A stretch of DNA of 64,000 nucleotides. It comes from Betaproteobacteria bacterium Ga0077523. GTDB lineage: Bacteria > Pseudomonadota > Gammaproteobacteria > Burkholderiales > Ga0077523. Below are positions 1 through 8,539 of this stretch, piece after piece. The notes beneath the pieces are model-generated. The model saw only the letters and a program-made list of their open reading frames with translations. It was not told where the DNA came from and did no database searches. The position numbers were made by a program, and so were the translations under genes. Each line of letters starts with the position of its first letter. Within the stretch, counting starts at the first letter, position 1. The DNA lies in assembly GCA_001464695.1 (NCBI GenBank), contig LNDQ01000114.1:62001-126000 (forward strand), in the 5' to 3' direction.

Positions 1-182
1 TCCGCGACGGCACCGCTCGACACGAGGATCACCTGCTTGCCCGTTCGTGCCAGTGCGGCGATCTGCGTGGTCCACATCGCGAGGGCCTCCAGGTCCAGGC
101 CCTGGCCGCCGTTGGTGACCAGGCTCGATCCGACCTTCACGACGATGCGCCGCGCCGATGCGGCGACGGAGCGTTCAGTCAT
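1..182 (-). CDS. proB: Glutamate 5-kinase ProB (partial, N-terminus only)
   Basis: About 60 N-terminal residues are inside the window; the gene runs off its left edge. ProB phosphorylates glutamate in the first step of proline synthesis in the cytoplasm. The visible part begins [20 protein letters not shown] and continues through the SLVTNG and VSSGAVA segments, the nucleotide- and glutamate-binding start of the amino-acid-kinase fold. The ATG at 182 overlaps the last 8 bases of obgE (stop at 175-177), so the two are probably translationally coupled, as is usual for obgE-proB in betaproteobacteria. Identification by recognition of the conserved N-terminus. Confidence 0.9.
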   Translation of the reverse strand, partial: MTERSVAASARRIVVKVGSSLVTNGGQGLDLEALAMWTTQIAALARTGKQVILVSSGAVA

Positions 183-1230
183 GGTCCGCGGGGACAGGCT
201 CGGGAGCGAGATCACGCACGCTGTCCAGATAGTCCATCACCTTGAAGGTGACTTCGCGGCAACCCTCGCCCGTCAGTGCAGAGATCGCGAAGACCGGCGT
301 CGACTGGCCGGCGAGATAGTCCTGCGTGAACGCCTGGATGCGTTCCTGGCGCTCTAGAGGGTCGAGCGCGTCGATCTTGTTGAGCACCAGCCAGCGCGGC
401 TTCAAGTAGAGCGTCTCGTCGTACTTGCGCAGTTCCTCGACGATGTTGCGGGCGTCGCGGACCGGATCCGCATCCGGATCGGCCGGAGCGATGTCGACGA
501 TGTGCAGCAGCACCCGCGTGCGCGCCAGATGCCGGAGGAACTGGTGGCCGAGGCCCGCGCCTTCCGCCGCACCTTCGATCAGGCCCGGGATGTCGGCGAT
601 CACGAAGCTGCGCGCCGTGTCGACGCGGACCACGCCGAGATTCGGATACAGCGTGGTGAACGGGTAGTCCGCCACCTTGGGTCGAGCGGCGGAAACCGCC
701 CGGATGAAGGTGGACTTGCCGGCGTTGGGCAGGCCGAGCAATCCGACGTCGGCGAGCACCTTCAGCTCCATCTGCAGCCGGCGGCTCTCTCCCGGCTGGC
801 CGGGCGTGCATTGCCGCGGCGCCCGGTTGGTGCTCGACTTGAAATGCAGGTTGCCGAGTCCGCCCTCGCCGCCCTTGGCAAGCAAGGCGCGTTCGCCGTC
901 ATGGGCCAGATCCGCCACACGGGCCTCGGTGTCGAGGTCGGTCACCACCGTGCCGACCGGAACTCGCAGTTCGATGTCGTCCGCACCGGCACCGTAGCAG
1001 TCCGAACCGCGCCCTTGCTCGCCATTCCGCGCGCGGTGGATGCGGGCGTACCGATACTCGATCAGCGTATTGATGTTGCGGTCGGCAACGGCAAAGATGC
1101 TGCCGCCGCGGCCGCCGTCGCCGCCGTCGGGACCACCGCGCGGCACGAACTTCTCGCGCCGGAACGAGGCGACACCGTCCCCGCCCTTGCCGGCGTGGAC
1201 TTCGATGGTGACTTCGTCGACGAATTTCAT
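175..1230 (-). CDS. obgE: Obg-family GTPase (ribosome assembly / stringent response)
   Basis: 351-residue GTPase associated with 50S ribosome maturation. The glycine-rich Obg fold occupies about residues 1-158 ([15 protein letters not shown]). The G domain follows, with G1 GLPNAGKST (166-174), FTT switch I (191-193), DIPG (213-216) and an NKID motif near residue 285. The frame is open up to 1374, but the ATG at 1230 gives the family-typical MKFVDE start, and the extra upstream codons lie in a dispersed repeat. It is downstream of rplU and rpmA on the same strand, separated from rpmA by a terminator and a repeat, and overlaps proB by 8 bp. A short C-terminal extension follows the G domain. Confidence 0.97.
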   Translation of the reverse strand: MKFVDEVTIEVHAGKGGDGVASFRREKFVPRGGPDGGDGGRGGSIFAVADRNINTLIEYRYARIHRARNGEQGRGSDCYGAGADDIELRVPVGTVVTDLDTEARVADLAHDGERALLAKGGEGGLGNLHFKSSTNRAPRQCTPGQPGESRRLQMELKVLADVGLLGLPNAGKSTFIRAVSAARPKVADYPFTTLYPNLGVVRVDTARSFVIADIPGLIEGAAEGAGLGHQFLRHLARTRVLLHIVDIAPADPDADPVRDARNIVEELRKYDETLYLKPRWLVLNKIDALDPLERQERIQAFTQDYLAGQSTPVFAISALTGEGCREVTFKVMDYLDSVRDLAPEPVPADHD

Positions 1231-1260
1231 GGATGTCAGTGTGATATCCGCCATCGCGAC

Positions 1261-1390
1261 GAGCCAGCGGCCGGCGCAGCCGGGTCGCACAGGCTCTCTC
1301 GCAACAAGCGTTGAGGTGGGTGGCGCCGGGCCGCCCCAAGCCACTGACGCGCCCCCTCGGGGGGCAGCGACCATCGGGAGCGTGGGGGTC
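1261..1390. repeat. Dispersed intergenic repeat, copy A (upstream of obgE)
   Basis: Bases 1261-1321 share the opening GAGCCAGCGGCCGGCGCAGC and the closing GCACAGGCTC...CAACAAGCG..GAGGTGGGT with the tandem repeat at 47044-47353. Relative to those copies about 110 bp is missing from the middle. The next bases (1322-1390) are a GC-rich segment with a CGCCCCCTCGGGGGGCAG hairpin, of a kind common between genes in Burkholderiales. I see no coding function. The element lies between the rpmA terminator and obgE. Confidence 0.7.
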
Positions 1391-1422
1391 GTTTCATTCT
1401 AGGAGCCGGGTGCCGGAAACTA

Positions 1423-1452
1423 AAAAGCCCTACCGCGAACGATAGGGCTTTT
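1423..1452 (-). terminator. Intrinsic terminator after rplU-rpmA
   Basis: Perfect 10-bp stem AAAAGCCCTA / TAGGGCTTTT with a 10-nt loop, followed on the minus strand by a T-rich tract. It lies 24 bp beyond the rpmA stop, so it should end or attenuate ribosomal-protein transcription before obgE. Confidence 0.85.
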
Positions 1453-1476
1453 CCGGGGGTGCCGGTGCGGCGCGCG

Positions 1477-1740
1477 TCAGGCGGCGGCGGGGATGACGTT
1501 GACCGTCTTGCGCTTGTTCGGGCCCTTGACGCCGAACTGCACGTGGCCATCGACCTTCGCGAACAGCGTGTGGTCCTTGCCGGTGCCGACGTTGTCGCCC
1601 GCATGCACCTGGGTGCCACGCTGCCGGATCAGGATGCTGCCGGCCGAGACGAGCTGGCCGCCGTAGCGCTTCACTCCGAGGCGCTTCGACTCGGAATCGC
1701 GGCCGTTGCGTGAGCTGCCGCCTGCTTTCTTGTGTGCCAT
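1477..1740 (-). CDS. rpmA: 50S ribosomal protein L27
   Basis: 87 residues, normal family length. It begins [20 protein letters not shown] and carries the conserved LGVKRYGG and [14 protein letters not shown] segments. L27 is a late-assembling 50S protein whose N-terminal tail reaches the peptidyl-transferase centre. It lies 12 bp downstream of rplU on the same strand and is followed by an intrinsic terminator. Translation starts at the ATG at 1740 after a purine-rich AAGGAGAAG ribosome binding site. Confidence 0.98.
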   Translation of the reverse strand: MAHKKAGGSSRNGRDSESKRLGVKRYGGQLVSAGSILIRQRGTQVHAGDNVGTGKDHTLFAKVDGHVQFGVKGPNKRKTVNVIPAAA

Positions 1741-1752
1741 GGATGCTTCTCC

Positions 1753-2067
1753 TTAACCGGCCGAGATGCCCGAGATCTGGATCTCGGTGTAGTTCTGGCG
1801 ATGGCCTGCGTGCTTCTGGTAGTGCTTGCGGCGGCGATGCTTGAAGATCCGGACCTTGTCGCCGCGTCCGTGGGCTACCACGGTGGCCTTGACGGCAGCA
1901 CCGGCGAGGAGCGGCTTGCCCAGGGTGACCTTGTCGCCGTCGGCGACCATCAGCACCTGATCGAGCACCACTTCCGAGCCGACTTCGGCGTCGAGCGTCT
2001 CGACCCTGACTTTCTCCCCGGCGCTGACCCGGTACTGCTTGCCGCCGGTTTTGATGACCGCGTACAT
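1753..2067 (-). CDS. rplU: 50S ribosomal protein L21
   Basis: 104 residues starting [14 protein letters not shown], the L21 signature, with VLMVADGD and a basic C-terminal half ([17 protein letters not shown]). It is a primary 23S rRNA-binding protein of the large subunit. It is the first gene of rplU-rpmA, transcribed leftward from a well-formed sigma70 promoter at 2131-2159 and divergent from ispB, the standard arrangement in proteobacteria. Confidence 0.98.
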   Translation of the reverse strand: MYAVIKTGGKQYRVSAGEKVRVETLDAEVGSEVVLDQVLMVADGDKVTLGKPLLAGAAVKATVVAHGRGDKVRIFKHRRRKHYQKHAGHRQNYTEIQISGISAG

Positions 2068-2130
2068 GGAATGACTCCGGTAAATGCGTGCCCGGACTGC
2101 TGGAGGGCCCGACTTCGCGAAAAGCCGCGG

Positions 2131-2159
2131 ATAGTACGAAAACCGAGGAGCTTAGTCAA
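2131..2159 (-). promoter_or_regulatory. sigma70 promoter for rplU-rpmA
   Basis: Reading the minus strand: TTGACT (2159-2154), a 17-bp spacer, then TACTAT (2136-2131). It is one of the best sigma70 matches in the window and lies 64 bp upstream of the rplU start. Confidence 0.75.
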
Positions 2160-2206
2160 ACCCGGGAAACCCCGTCCGGGCGGGCCCCGCGGCCGCCCGG
2201 AGTGCC

Positions 2207-2236
2207 TTGACAGTGGTTTTGGCCGGTTCCTACCAT
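2207..2236 (+). promoter_or_regulatory. Candidate sigma70 promoter for ispB
   Basis: TTGACA at 2207-2212, 18-bp spacer, TACCAT at 2231-2236. The -10 hexamer overlaps the first ATG of the ispB frame (2235). If the promoter is used, that ATG cannot be in the mRNA and translation must start further in, for example at the in-frame TTG at 2265. Confidence 0.5.
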
Positions 2237-3233
2237 GGTCGTCTTTCTGACCCGGGCCTCTTCCTTGTCTCTAGACGATCTCCGCCGGTTCGTGGCGGAC
2301 GACATGCAGGCCGTGGACACCGTCATCCGCCGTCGCCTTCATTCGGAGGTGGTGCTGGTCCGCCAGGTGAGCGAGTACATCATCGGCAGCGGTGGCAAGC
2401 GCCTGCGCCCCGTGCTGGTGATACTCGGCGCGGGCGCCTGCGGGCTGCGCGGCGCCCATGTGCACGAGTTGGCGGCGGTAGTGGAGTTCATCCATACCGC
2501 CACCCTGCTGCACGACGACGTGGTGGACGGCTCGGAGATGCGCCGGGGCCGCGCGACGGCCAATGCCACCTTCGGCAACGCGGCATCGGTGCTGGTCGGG
2601 GACTTCCTGTATTCGCGGGCGTTCCAGATGATGGTCGAGGTACGCAGCATGCGCGTGATGGAGGTGCTGTCCGAGGCGACCAATGTGATTGCCGAGGGCG
2701 AAGTGCTGCAACTGATGAACGTGCACGATGCGGACATCACGGAAGAGGCCTACCTCCACGTCATCCGCTACAAGACGGCGAAGCTTTTCGAAGCCGCGGG
2801 GCGGCTCGGCCCCGTGCTGGCCGGGGTGGGGCCCGAGATCGAGAACGCGATGGCGGGCTACGGCATGCACCTCGGGACGGCGTTCCAGTTGATCGACGAC
2901 GTCCTCGACTACTCCGGCGATCGGGCAGCGACCGGCAAGAACCTGGGCGACGACCTCGCCGAGGGCAAGCCCACGCTGCCCCTGATCCACGCCATGCGCG
3001 CCGGGACGCCGGATCAGGCGGCGGTGGTGCGGCACGCGATCGAGCAAGGCGGCATTGCCGATTTCGATCCGGTCGTGCGTGCCGTCGAGGCGACCCGCGC
3101 GCTCGACTACGCGAGATCGGTGGCCGAACGCGAAGCGCAACTCGCGCGCGCGGCGCTCGACGCGTTGCCGCATACGCAGTATCGGGAGAGTCTGCTAGAC
3201 TTGGCGGCTTTCTCGGTGAGCCGGGACTACTAG
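2235..3233 (+). CDS. ispB: Octaprenyl (polyprenyl) diphosphate synthase
   Basis: Trans-prenyltransferase that makes the ubiquinone side-chain precursor from IPP and an allylic diphosphate. Both aspartate-rich motifs are present: HDDVVDGSEMRRG (DDxxD at 94-98) and LIDDVLDYSG (221-225). The GSGGKRLRP substrate loop (51-59) and the GxxFQLIDD context are also there. 332 residues from the first ATG. Homologues usually begin near the SLDDLRR segment, and the candidate promoter overlaps the first ATG, so the true start may be the TTG at 2265 (322 aa). Divergent from rplU, as in most proteobacteria. Octaprenyl versus another chain length is not decided by the sequence. Confidence 0.93.
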   Translation: MVVFLTRASSLSLDDLRRFVADDMQAVDTVIRRRLHSEVVLVRQVSEYIIGSGGKRLRPVLVILGAGACGLRGAHVHELAAVVEFIHTATLLHDDVVDGSEMRRGRATANATFGNAASVLVGDFLYSRAFQMMVEVRSMRVMEVLSEATNVIAEGEVLQLMNVHDADITEEAYLHVIRYKTAKLFEAAGRLGPVLAGVGPEIENAMAGYGMHLGTAFQLIDDVLDYSGDRAATGKNLGDDLAEGKPTLPLIHAMRAGTPDQAAVVRHAIEQGGIADFDPVVRAVEATRALDYARSVAEREAQLARAALDALPHTQYRESLLDLAAFSVSRDY

Positions 3234-3290
3234 CGCTTTGTCGCTGGCGGGATCGGCTCTCACGATGGCAGCACATCGCCATCGAGGCTT

Positions 3291-3367
<77 letters not shown>

Positions 3368-3527
3368 ATTCGTTGGTCTTCCCGCCGATCACGGCCGTGC
3401 GGGACACAATCCGGAGTCGTGGGCGCGCTCGATTGGCGCCCGCCGACGCGCTGTGGTACAAGGCCGACCAATCGGAGTTGCGGGTCGCCCTGGCTCGCGA
3501 CCCCTCATTTGGGAGCACCACCCGACT

Positions 3528-3779
3528 TTGGCCAAGCTTCTGCTCCTCGTGGCGGTCGTCGCGATCGTCTACGTCCTGCTCAAGAACTACAAGCGCGCGA
3601 TCGCCCGTCAGGACGAGGCGGCGCGTCCCGAGAAGACTGCCCAGGCGGGCAGCGAAGACATGGTGCAATGTGCGCAATGCGGCGTGCATCTGCCCAAGAG
3701 CGAGAGCTTCCTGTCGCAGGGCTCCCACTACTGTAGTGACGAGCACCGCAAGCTCGGCGTCTCGCGGCGCGACAAGTAG
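3528..3779 (+). CDS. PP0621-like small membrane/zinc-ribbon protein
   Basis: One N-terminal membrane helix (KLLLLVAVVAIVYVLLKNYKR) is followed by a charged linker and a C-terminal Cys-rich module, CAQCGVHLPKSE...HYCSDEHRK, with a CxxC and a C..H pair likely to bind zinc. This matches small proteins annotated PP0621, often found next to pilS as here (18 bp upstream). The frame is open from the ATG at 3453. The TTG at 3528, with a GGGAG about 13 bp upstream, puts the membrane helix at the N-terminus as in relatives, so I prefer it. Function is unknown. Confidence 0.7.
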   Translation: MAKLLLLVAVVAIVYVLLKNYKRAIARQDEAARPEKTAQAGSEDMVQCAQCGVHLPKSESFLSQGSHYCSDEHRKLGVSRRDK

Positions 3780-3797
3780 CGCGGTGCGCCGGCGCGC

Positions 3798-5411
3798 ATG
3801 AGCGAGGCCGCCGCCGTCCCGACGCTGTCCCTGCCGCTCGGCCGGGAGATGGACTACCCGAGCACCTACTGGCGCTCGCTGTTCTACTTCAATACCTACC
3901 GGCTGGCGGTCGCGGGCCTGCTGCTCGCATCCACCATCGTGGTCGGCCAGAACCTGCTGTTCGGGTCGTGGAACAAGCCGCTGTTCCTGTCGGTGAGCGT
4001 GGCCTATGCGCTGTTCGCGGCGGCCTCGTTCATCACCATCAGCGCGCATCGCCCCGGGTTCCAGCTGCAGATCGCCATGCAGGTCTGCGCGGACATCGTG
4101 TTCGTGGTGTTGCTGCTGCACGCGAGCGGGGGTATCTCGAGCGGGCTGGGCCTGCTGCTGCTTGCGAACCTGGCCGCCGCCGGCATCATCAGTCGCGGGC
4201 GGCTCACGCTGTTCTATGCCTCGCTGGCGGCGGTGGCCGTTCTGCTGGAACACACCTACGAGGTGTTGTTCTTCTATGGCAGCTATGCGATGTACCTGCA
4301 GGCCGGCCTGCTCTCGATCGGCTATTTCGCCACCGCGTGGCTGGCCCATGCGCTGGCCAAGCGGGTCGTGGCGAGCGAGCAACTGGCGGCCCAGCGCGAG
4401 GTGGACGTCGCGAGCATGGCTCAGGTGAGCCAGCTCGTGATGCAGGACATGCAGGACGGCGTCATCGTGGTCGACGGCCAGGGAACGGTGAAGCAGCTGA
4501 ACGCGCGGGCCGAGGAACTGCTCGGACCGCTACCCAAGGAGCGGGAAGTCGCCCTCAAGGACTACAACCCCGGCGTGGCCGCGCGCCTCGCCCGCTGGCA
4601 GGAGAATCCCGATGCAGGATTCGACCCCATGCGCACCATCCTGTCGCAGAAGCTGACCGCAGCCCGGTTCGTGCCGGTGGGCAAGGAGCATCAGCGCGGC
4701 GTCGTCATCTTCATCGAGGACCTGACGCGCATCCAGTCCCAGGCGCAGCAGATGAAGCTTGCTTCGCTGGGTCGGCTGACCGCCAACATCGCCCACGAAA
4801 TCCGCAATCCCCTCTCGGCAATCAACCACGCCACCGAGCTGCTGCAGGAGGAGGGCGAGATCCCGGATTCGTCCGGGCGACTGCTGGAGATCATCCACGA
4901 CAACGTTCAGCGACTCGACCGGATGGTGCAGGACGTGCTGAAGCTGAACCGCCGCGATCGCGCGGTGCGCGAGACCTTCTCCCTGGGAGATTTCCTGCGC
5001 AACTTCACCAGCCAGTTCTGCCAGATCGAGAAGGTGTCGGGCGACATCATCGCCCTGGAGTTCGCCACCGAGCCGGCGGTCATGTTCGACCGCAGCCACC
5101 TGAACCAGATCATGTGGAACCTTTGCCGCAACGCGCTGCGCTACTGCCAGCGCAAGCCCGGCAGCGTCCGCATCACGGTAGGCCCGGGTACGCCTGTCAA
5201 TACGATAGAATTGAGCGTTATCGACGATGGCCCGGGAATCGCCGAAGCGCTCCGAGCGCACCTGTTCGAGCCGTTTTTCACGACGGCTTCGTCGGGTACG
5301 GGGCTCGGACTCTACATCGCGCGCGAGGTGTGCGAGGCCAACGGCGCCACGTTGTCCTATGTCGAGCGCAGTACCGGGGCTCAGTTCACCATGATCATCA
5401 GGAGCGCGTGA
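3798..5411 (+). CDS. pilS: Sensor histidine kinase PilS
   Basis: 537 residues. Six hydrophobic helices span about 32-185, followed by a PAS-like region (about 215-310). The HisKA phosphoacceptor H-box is NIAHEIRNPLSAINH with the histidine at residue 333. The HATPase domain has the N box NLCRNALRYC, G1 DDGPGIAE, F box FEPFFTT and G2 GTGLGLYIA. This is the PilS architecture: a membrane kinase that phosphorylates PilR to control type IV pilin transcription through RpoN. It is followed 31 bp later by pilR. No pil structural genes are in the window. Confidence 0.92.
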   Translation: MSEAAAVPTLSLPLGREMDYPSTYWRSLFYFNTYRLAVAGLLLASTIVVGQNLLFGSWNKPLFLSVSVAYALFAAASFITISAHRPGFQLQIAMQVCADIVFVVLLLHASGGISSGLGLLLLANLAAAGIISRGRLTLFYASLAAVAVLLEHTYEVLFFYGSYAMYLQAGLLSIGYFATAWLAHALAKRVVASEQLAAQREVDVASMAQVSQLVMQDMQDGVIVVDGQGTVKQLNARAEELLGPLPKEREVALKDYNPGVAARLARWQENPDAGFDPMRTILSQKLTAARFVPVGKEHQRGVVIFIEDLTRIQSQAQQMKLASLGRLTANIAHEIRNPLSAINHATELLQEEGEIPDSSGRLLEIIHDNVQRLDRMVQDVLKLNRRDRAVRETFSLGDFLRNFTSQFCQIEKVSGDIIALEFATEPAVMFDRSHLNQIMWNLCRNALRYCQRKPGSVRITVGPGTPVNTIELSVIDDGPGIAEALRAHLFEPFFTTASSGTGLGLYIAREVCEANGATLSYVERSTGAQFTMIIRSA

Positions 5412-5442
5412 GCCCATGGCACACCGCGCGAGGAGGTAGATC

Positions 5443-6813
5443 TTGAAGCGCAAGGAACAGGGTCCGACCGGTACCGTCACCCGCAACGTGCTGATCGTCG
5501 ACGACGAGGAGGACATCCTCGAGCTGATCGAACTGACGCTCTTGCGCATGGGCCTCGAGGTGGAGCGCGCCATGAGCGTCGCACAGGCGATCGAGAAGGT
5601 GAAAACCGGTCAGTTCGACCTGTGTCTCACCGACATGCGGTTGCCGGACGGCGAGGGCCTGCAGGTGGTCGAATTCGCGTCCCAGCACGTGCGCGACCTG
5701 CCGGTCGCCGTCATCACCGCGCACGGCAACACGGAGAACGCGGTGGCGGCGCTCAAGGCGGGGGCCTTCGACTACCTCGCCAAGCCGGTTTCGCTGGAGC
5801 AGTTGCGCACCCTGGTCAAGTCGGCGTTGTCGCTGCCGCAGGGGGGGCAACCCAAGACCTCGAGCGAACAGACGCTGATCGGCAGCTCGCCGATCATGCA
5901 GCACGTCCGCGACATGATCGACAAGGTGGCCCGGAGCGAAGCGCCGGTGCACGTCACCGGCGAGTCGGGCAGCGGCAAGGAGCTTGCCGCACGCCTCATT
6001 CACCAGAAGAGCGTCCGGCGCGACAAGCCGTTCATGCCGGTCAATTGCGGCGCCATTCCCGAGAACCTGATGGAGAGCGAGTTCTTCGGTTACCGCAAGG
6101 GAGCCTTCACCGGCGCCGAATCCGACCGCGACGGCTTCTTCCAGGCCGCCCATGGCGGCACGTTGTTCCTCGACGAAGTGGCCGACCTGCCGCTCCCCAT
6201 GCAGGTGAAGCTGCTGCGCGTGATCCAGGAAAAGAAGGTGCGCAAGGTTGGCTCGACCCAGGAAGAGCCGGTGGACGTGCGCATCATCAGCGCCACCCAC
6301 CAGAACCTCGGCGAATGCGTGGAGGGCGGCAAGTTCCGGCATGACCTCTATTACCGCCTGAACGTGATCGAGCTGCGCATGCCGGCGCTGCGTGACCGGC
6401 GCGAGGACGTCCCGGTGTTCGCGAACGCGATCCTCGACCGGCTCGTCCGCAGTGCGCCGGGCACCCGCCCGGAAATCGAGGCTGGTGCCATGAAGGCGCT
6501 GCAGCAGTACGACTTCCCCGGCAACGTCCGGGAACTGGAGAACATCCTCGAGCGGGCGCTCGCCCTGTGCACCAACGGCAAGATCACCGAAGAGGACCTG
6601 CAGCTCACGCCGCCGGAGATCGTGGAGCGCGACGCACCGCCCGCCGGCAGCAATGGCAAGTGGCCGCTACAGGACTATCTGGATGGCGTCGAGAAGGAAG
6701 CCATTCTCGAGGCGCTGGAGAAGACTCGCTACAACCGGACGGCGGCGGCCAAGCTGCTGGGCATCACGTTCCGGTCGATCCGGTACCGCATGGAGCGGCT
6801 GGGTATCGAGTGA
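5443..6813 (+). CDS. pilR: sigma54-dependent response regulator PilR
   Basis: 456 residues: receiver domain (about 15-128, phosphoacceptor D64 in TDMRLPDGEG), AAA+ domain and C-terminal Fis-type helix-turn-helix (NRTAAAKLLGITFRSIRYRM). Walker A is GESGSGKE (173-180), the sigma54-contacting GAFTGA is at 220-225, and Walker B is LFLDEV (241-246). Translation starts at a TTG (5443) with a perfect AGGAGG six bases upstream; no ATG fits the receiver N-terminus. Partner of PilS in activating pilA and related RpoN promoters. A sigma54-type promoter is visible elsewhere in the window (50427-50441), but nothing ties it to PilR specifically. Confidence 0.93.
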   Translation: MKRKEQGPTGTVTRNVLIVDDEEDILELIELTLLRMGLEVERAMSVAQAIEKVKTGQFDLCLTDMRLPDGEGLQVVEFASQHVRDLPVAVITAHGNTENAVAALKAGAFDYLAKPVSLEQLRTLVKSALSLPQGGQPKTSSEQTLIGSSPIMQHVRDMIDKVARSEAPVHVTGESGSGKELAARLIHQKSVRRDKPFMPVNCGAIPENLMESEFFGYRKGAFTGAESDRDGFFQAAHGGTLFLDEVADLPLPMQVKLLRVIQEKKVRKVGSTQEEPVDVRIISATHQNLGECVEGGKFRHDLYYRLNVIELRMPALRDRREDVPVFANAILDRLVRSAPGTRPEIEAGAMKALQQYDFPGNVRELENILERALALCTNGKITEEDLQLTPPEIVERDAPPAGSNGKWPLQDYLDGVEKEAILEALEKTRYNRTAAAKLLGITFRSIRYRMERLGIE

Positions 6814-6837
6814 GCAGCGGAGCGGTCGTGTGTCTCC

Positions 6838-6928
6838 GCCCCCACCCTAACCCTCCCCCAGCTTTGCTGGGGGAGGGGATGTACGACTCCTTCCCCCAAC
6901 TGCGTTGGGGGAAGGTTGGGAGGGGGGC
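6838..6928. repeat. Paired-hairpin intergenic repeat, copy 1
   Basis: Two adjacent perfect hairpins, CCTCCCCCAGC-TTT-GCTGGGGGAGG and CTTCCCCCAAC..GTTGGGGGAAGG, are joined by a short conserved linker (GATGTACGACT). They are flanked by near-complementary ends (GCCCCCACCCTAACC against GGTTGGGAGGGGGGC). The whole unit could fold as a three-way junction. A second copy at 17695-17785 differs in the stems but keeps them paired. It sits between pilR and ampD. Confidence 0.85.
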
Positions 6929-6940
6929 AATGCGTACACG

Positions 6941-7504
6941 ATGAGCGTTCCATCGTCCTTCGGTCGGTTCGACCGGGACGGCTGGCTCTCCGGCGCCCGC
7001 CGCTTGCCATCCCCGCACTTCGACGCCCGCCCGGACGGTGCAGCCATCGAGTTGCTGGTGATCCACAACATCAGCCTGCCGCCCGACGAGTTCGGCGGGC
7101 CGGGCATCATCGACCTGTTCCTGGGCCGGCTCGACCATTCCGCCCATCCTTATTACGAGCGCATCCGCGGGCTGCGGGTGTCGTCGCACTTCCTGGTGAG
7201 GCGCGATGGCGAGTTGATCCAGTTCGTGGGTTGTGCGGCGCGCGCCTGGCACGCCGGCGAGTCGACCTGGCGGGGACGCAGTCGCTGCAACGACTTTTCC
7301 GTCGGAGTCGAGTTGGAGGGTAGCGACTCCGCGCCCTTCACCGACCCGCAATACGCCGTGCTCGCCCCGCTCACGCGGGCGCTGCAGGCGCACTATCCGA
7401 TCGTGGATATCCAGGGGCACTCCGCCATTGCGCCGGGGCGCAAGACGGATCCTGGCCCGCATTTCGACTGGGCGCGCTACCGCGCGTCCATCGCCTCGGG
7501 GTGA
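6941..7504 (+). CDS. ampD: 1,6-anhydro-N-acetylmuramyl-L-alanine amidase AmpD
   Basis: 187-residue cytoplasmic amidase of muropeptide recycling; it cleaves the L-Ala stem peptide from anhydroMurNAc and indirectly controls AmpC induction. Zinc ligands are H42 (VIHNIS), H160 and D170 in GHSAIAPGRKTDPGPHFDW, which also contains the catalytic Lys two residues before D170. The length is that of E. coli AmpD. The frame is open from 6905, but the ATG at 6941 lies just after the repeat and gives the normal N-terminus; the upstream codons are repeat sequence. Confidence 0.96.
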   Translation: MSVPSSFGRFDRDGWLSGARRLPSPHFDARPDGAAIELLVIHNISLPPDEFGGPGIIDLFLGRLDHSAHPYYERIRGLRVSSHFLVRRDGELIQFVGCAARAWHAGESTWRGRSRCNDFSVGVELEGSDSAPFTDPQYAVLAPLTRALQAHYPIVDIQGHSAIAPGRKTDPGPHFDWARYRASIASG

Positions 7505-7520
7505 TGATCGAGCCACTGGC

Positions 7521-8426
7521 TTGAGGATCTTCTACACCGACCACTACGTCCTGCCGCTCCCGCCCGGTCATCGCTTCCCGATGGCCAAGTACCGCAAGCT
7601 GCGCGAGCGGGTGCTGGCCGAAGGGCTGAACGGTCCCGATCCGCTGACCGTGCCCCATGCCGCGACGGACGACGAGATCCTGCGGGCGCACGATCGTGAC
7701 TATCTGAGGCGGGTGCGGGAAGGCGAACTCACCGCGGCCGAGATCCGCCGCATCGGCTTCCCCTGGTCACCGGAGATGGTCGAGCGCTCGCGCCGGTCGA
7801 GCGGCGCCACCATCGAAGCCTGCCGCGCGGCACTCGAGCGCGGCGTCGCGGTGAACCTGGCCGGCGGGACCCATCACGCGTTCCGTGACCGCGGCGAGGG
7901 CTACTGCGTGTTCAACGATGCCGCCATCGCGGCACTCGCGATGCAGGCCGAAGGACGCGCCCGCCGGGTGCTCGTGGTGGACTGTGACGTCCACCAGGGC
8001 AATGGCACGGCATCGATCCTGGCCGGCGATCCGTCGGTGTTCACGCTCTCGATCCATGGCGCCAACAACTTCCCGTTCCACAAGGAGGTGAGCGACCTCG
8101 ACGTGGAACTGCCCGACGGCACCAGCGACGCGGCCTACCTCACGGCACTGGAACCGGCGCTTTGCCGCGCGCTGTCGGCGAGCCAACCCGATCTCGCCAT
8201 CTATCTGTCGGGCGCCGATCCGCACGAAGGCGATCGGCTCGGCCGACTCGCGCTCACCCTTGGAGGTCTCGAGGCGCGCGACCGGATGGTGTTCGCCCTG
8301 CTGCGCGATGCCGGCGTGCCGGTCGCAGTCGCGATGGCCGGGGGCTACGGTCACGACCTCGACGTCACGGTCGACATCCATCTCGCCACGGTGCGCGCTG
8401 CGCGCGATTGCTGCGCGCGTTTCTGA
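7521..8426 (+). CDS. Histone deacetylase family hydrolase
   Basis: Zinc-dependent deacetylase of the arginase/HDAC fold, about 301 residues. The tandem active-site histidines are in GGTHHAF (118-119). Zinc ligands are D156 and H158 in VDCDVHQGNG and D233 in GADPHEGDRLG, and the catalytic-site glycine motif is MAGGYGH. The nearest in-frame start that leaves a normal N-terminus (RIFYTDHYVLPLPPGHRFP) is the TTG at 7521, 16 bp after ampD. Bacterial members act on acetylated polyamines, acetoin-pathway proteins or other small amides, so the substrate is not predictable. It may be co-transcribed with ampD. Confidence 0.85.
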   Translation: MRIFYTDHYVLPLPPGHRFPMAKYRKLRERVLAEGLNGPDPLTVPHAATDDEILRAHDRDYLRRVREGELTAAEIRRIGFPWSPEMVERSRRSSGATIEACRAALERGVAVNLAGGTHHAFRDRGEGYCVFNDAAIAALAMQAEGRARRVLVVDCDVHQGNGTASILAGDPSVFTLSIHGANNFPFHKEVSDLDVELPDGTSDAAYLTALEPALCRALSASQPDLAIYLSGADPHEGDRLGRLALTLGGLEARDRMVFALLRDAGVPVAVAMAGGYGHDLDVTVDIHLATVRAARDCCARF

Positions 8427-8469
8427 AGCATCCAGGGGCTTGCGCGCTCCCTTTCCGTGCGAATTCCGC

Positions 8470-8489
8470 ATGTCGTTTCGCAACGACAT
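8470..8489. promoter_or_regulatory. Perfect inverted repeat upstream of the nrd promoter
   Basis: ATGTCGTTTCGCAACGACAT: 8-bp perfect arms around a 4-nt TCGC loop, 22 bp upstream of the nrdA -35 box and 43 bp downstream of the deacetylase stop. It lacks a T-run and has only 3 GC pairs per arm, so it resembles an operator more than a terminator. Its protein partner is unknown. Confidence 0.4.
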
Positions 8490-8511
8490 TTCGTTTCGGA
8501 ACATAAACTTC

Positions 8512-8539
8512 TTGACACCAACTCATCCGCTACTAGAAT
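8512..8539 (+). promoter_or_regulatory. sigma70 promoter for nrdAB
   Basis: TTGACA (8512-8517), 16-bp spacer, TAGAAT (8534-8539), in a locally AT-rich region. The expected transcription start is near 8546, giving a leader of about 160 nt before nrdA. Confidence 0.75.
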
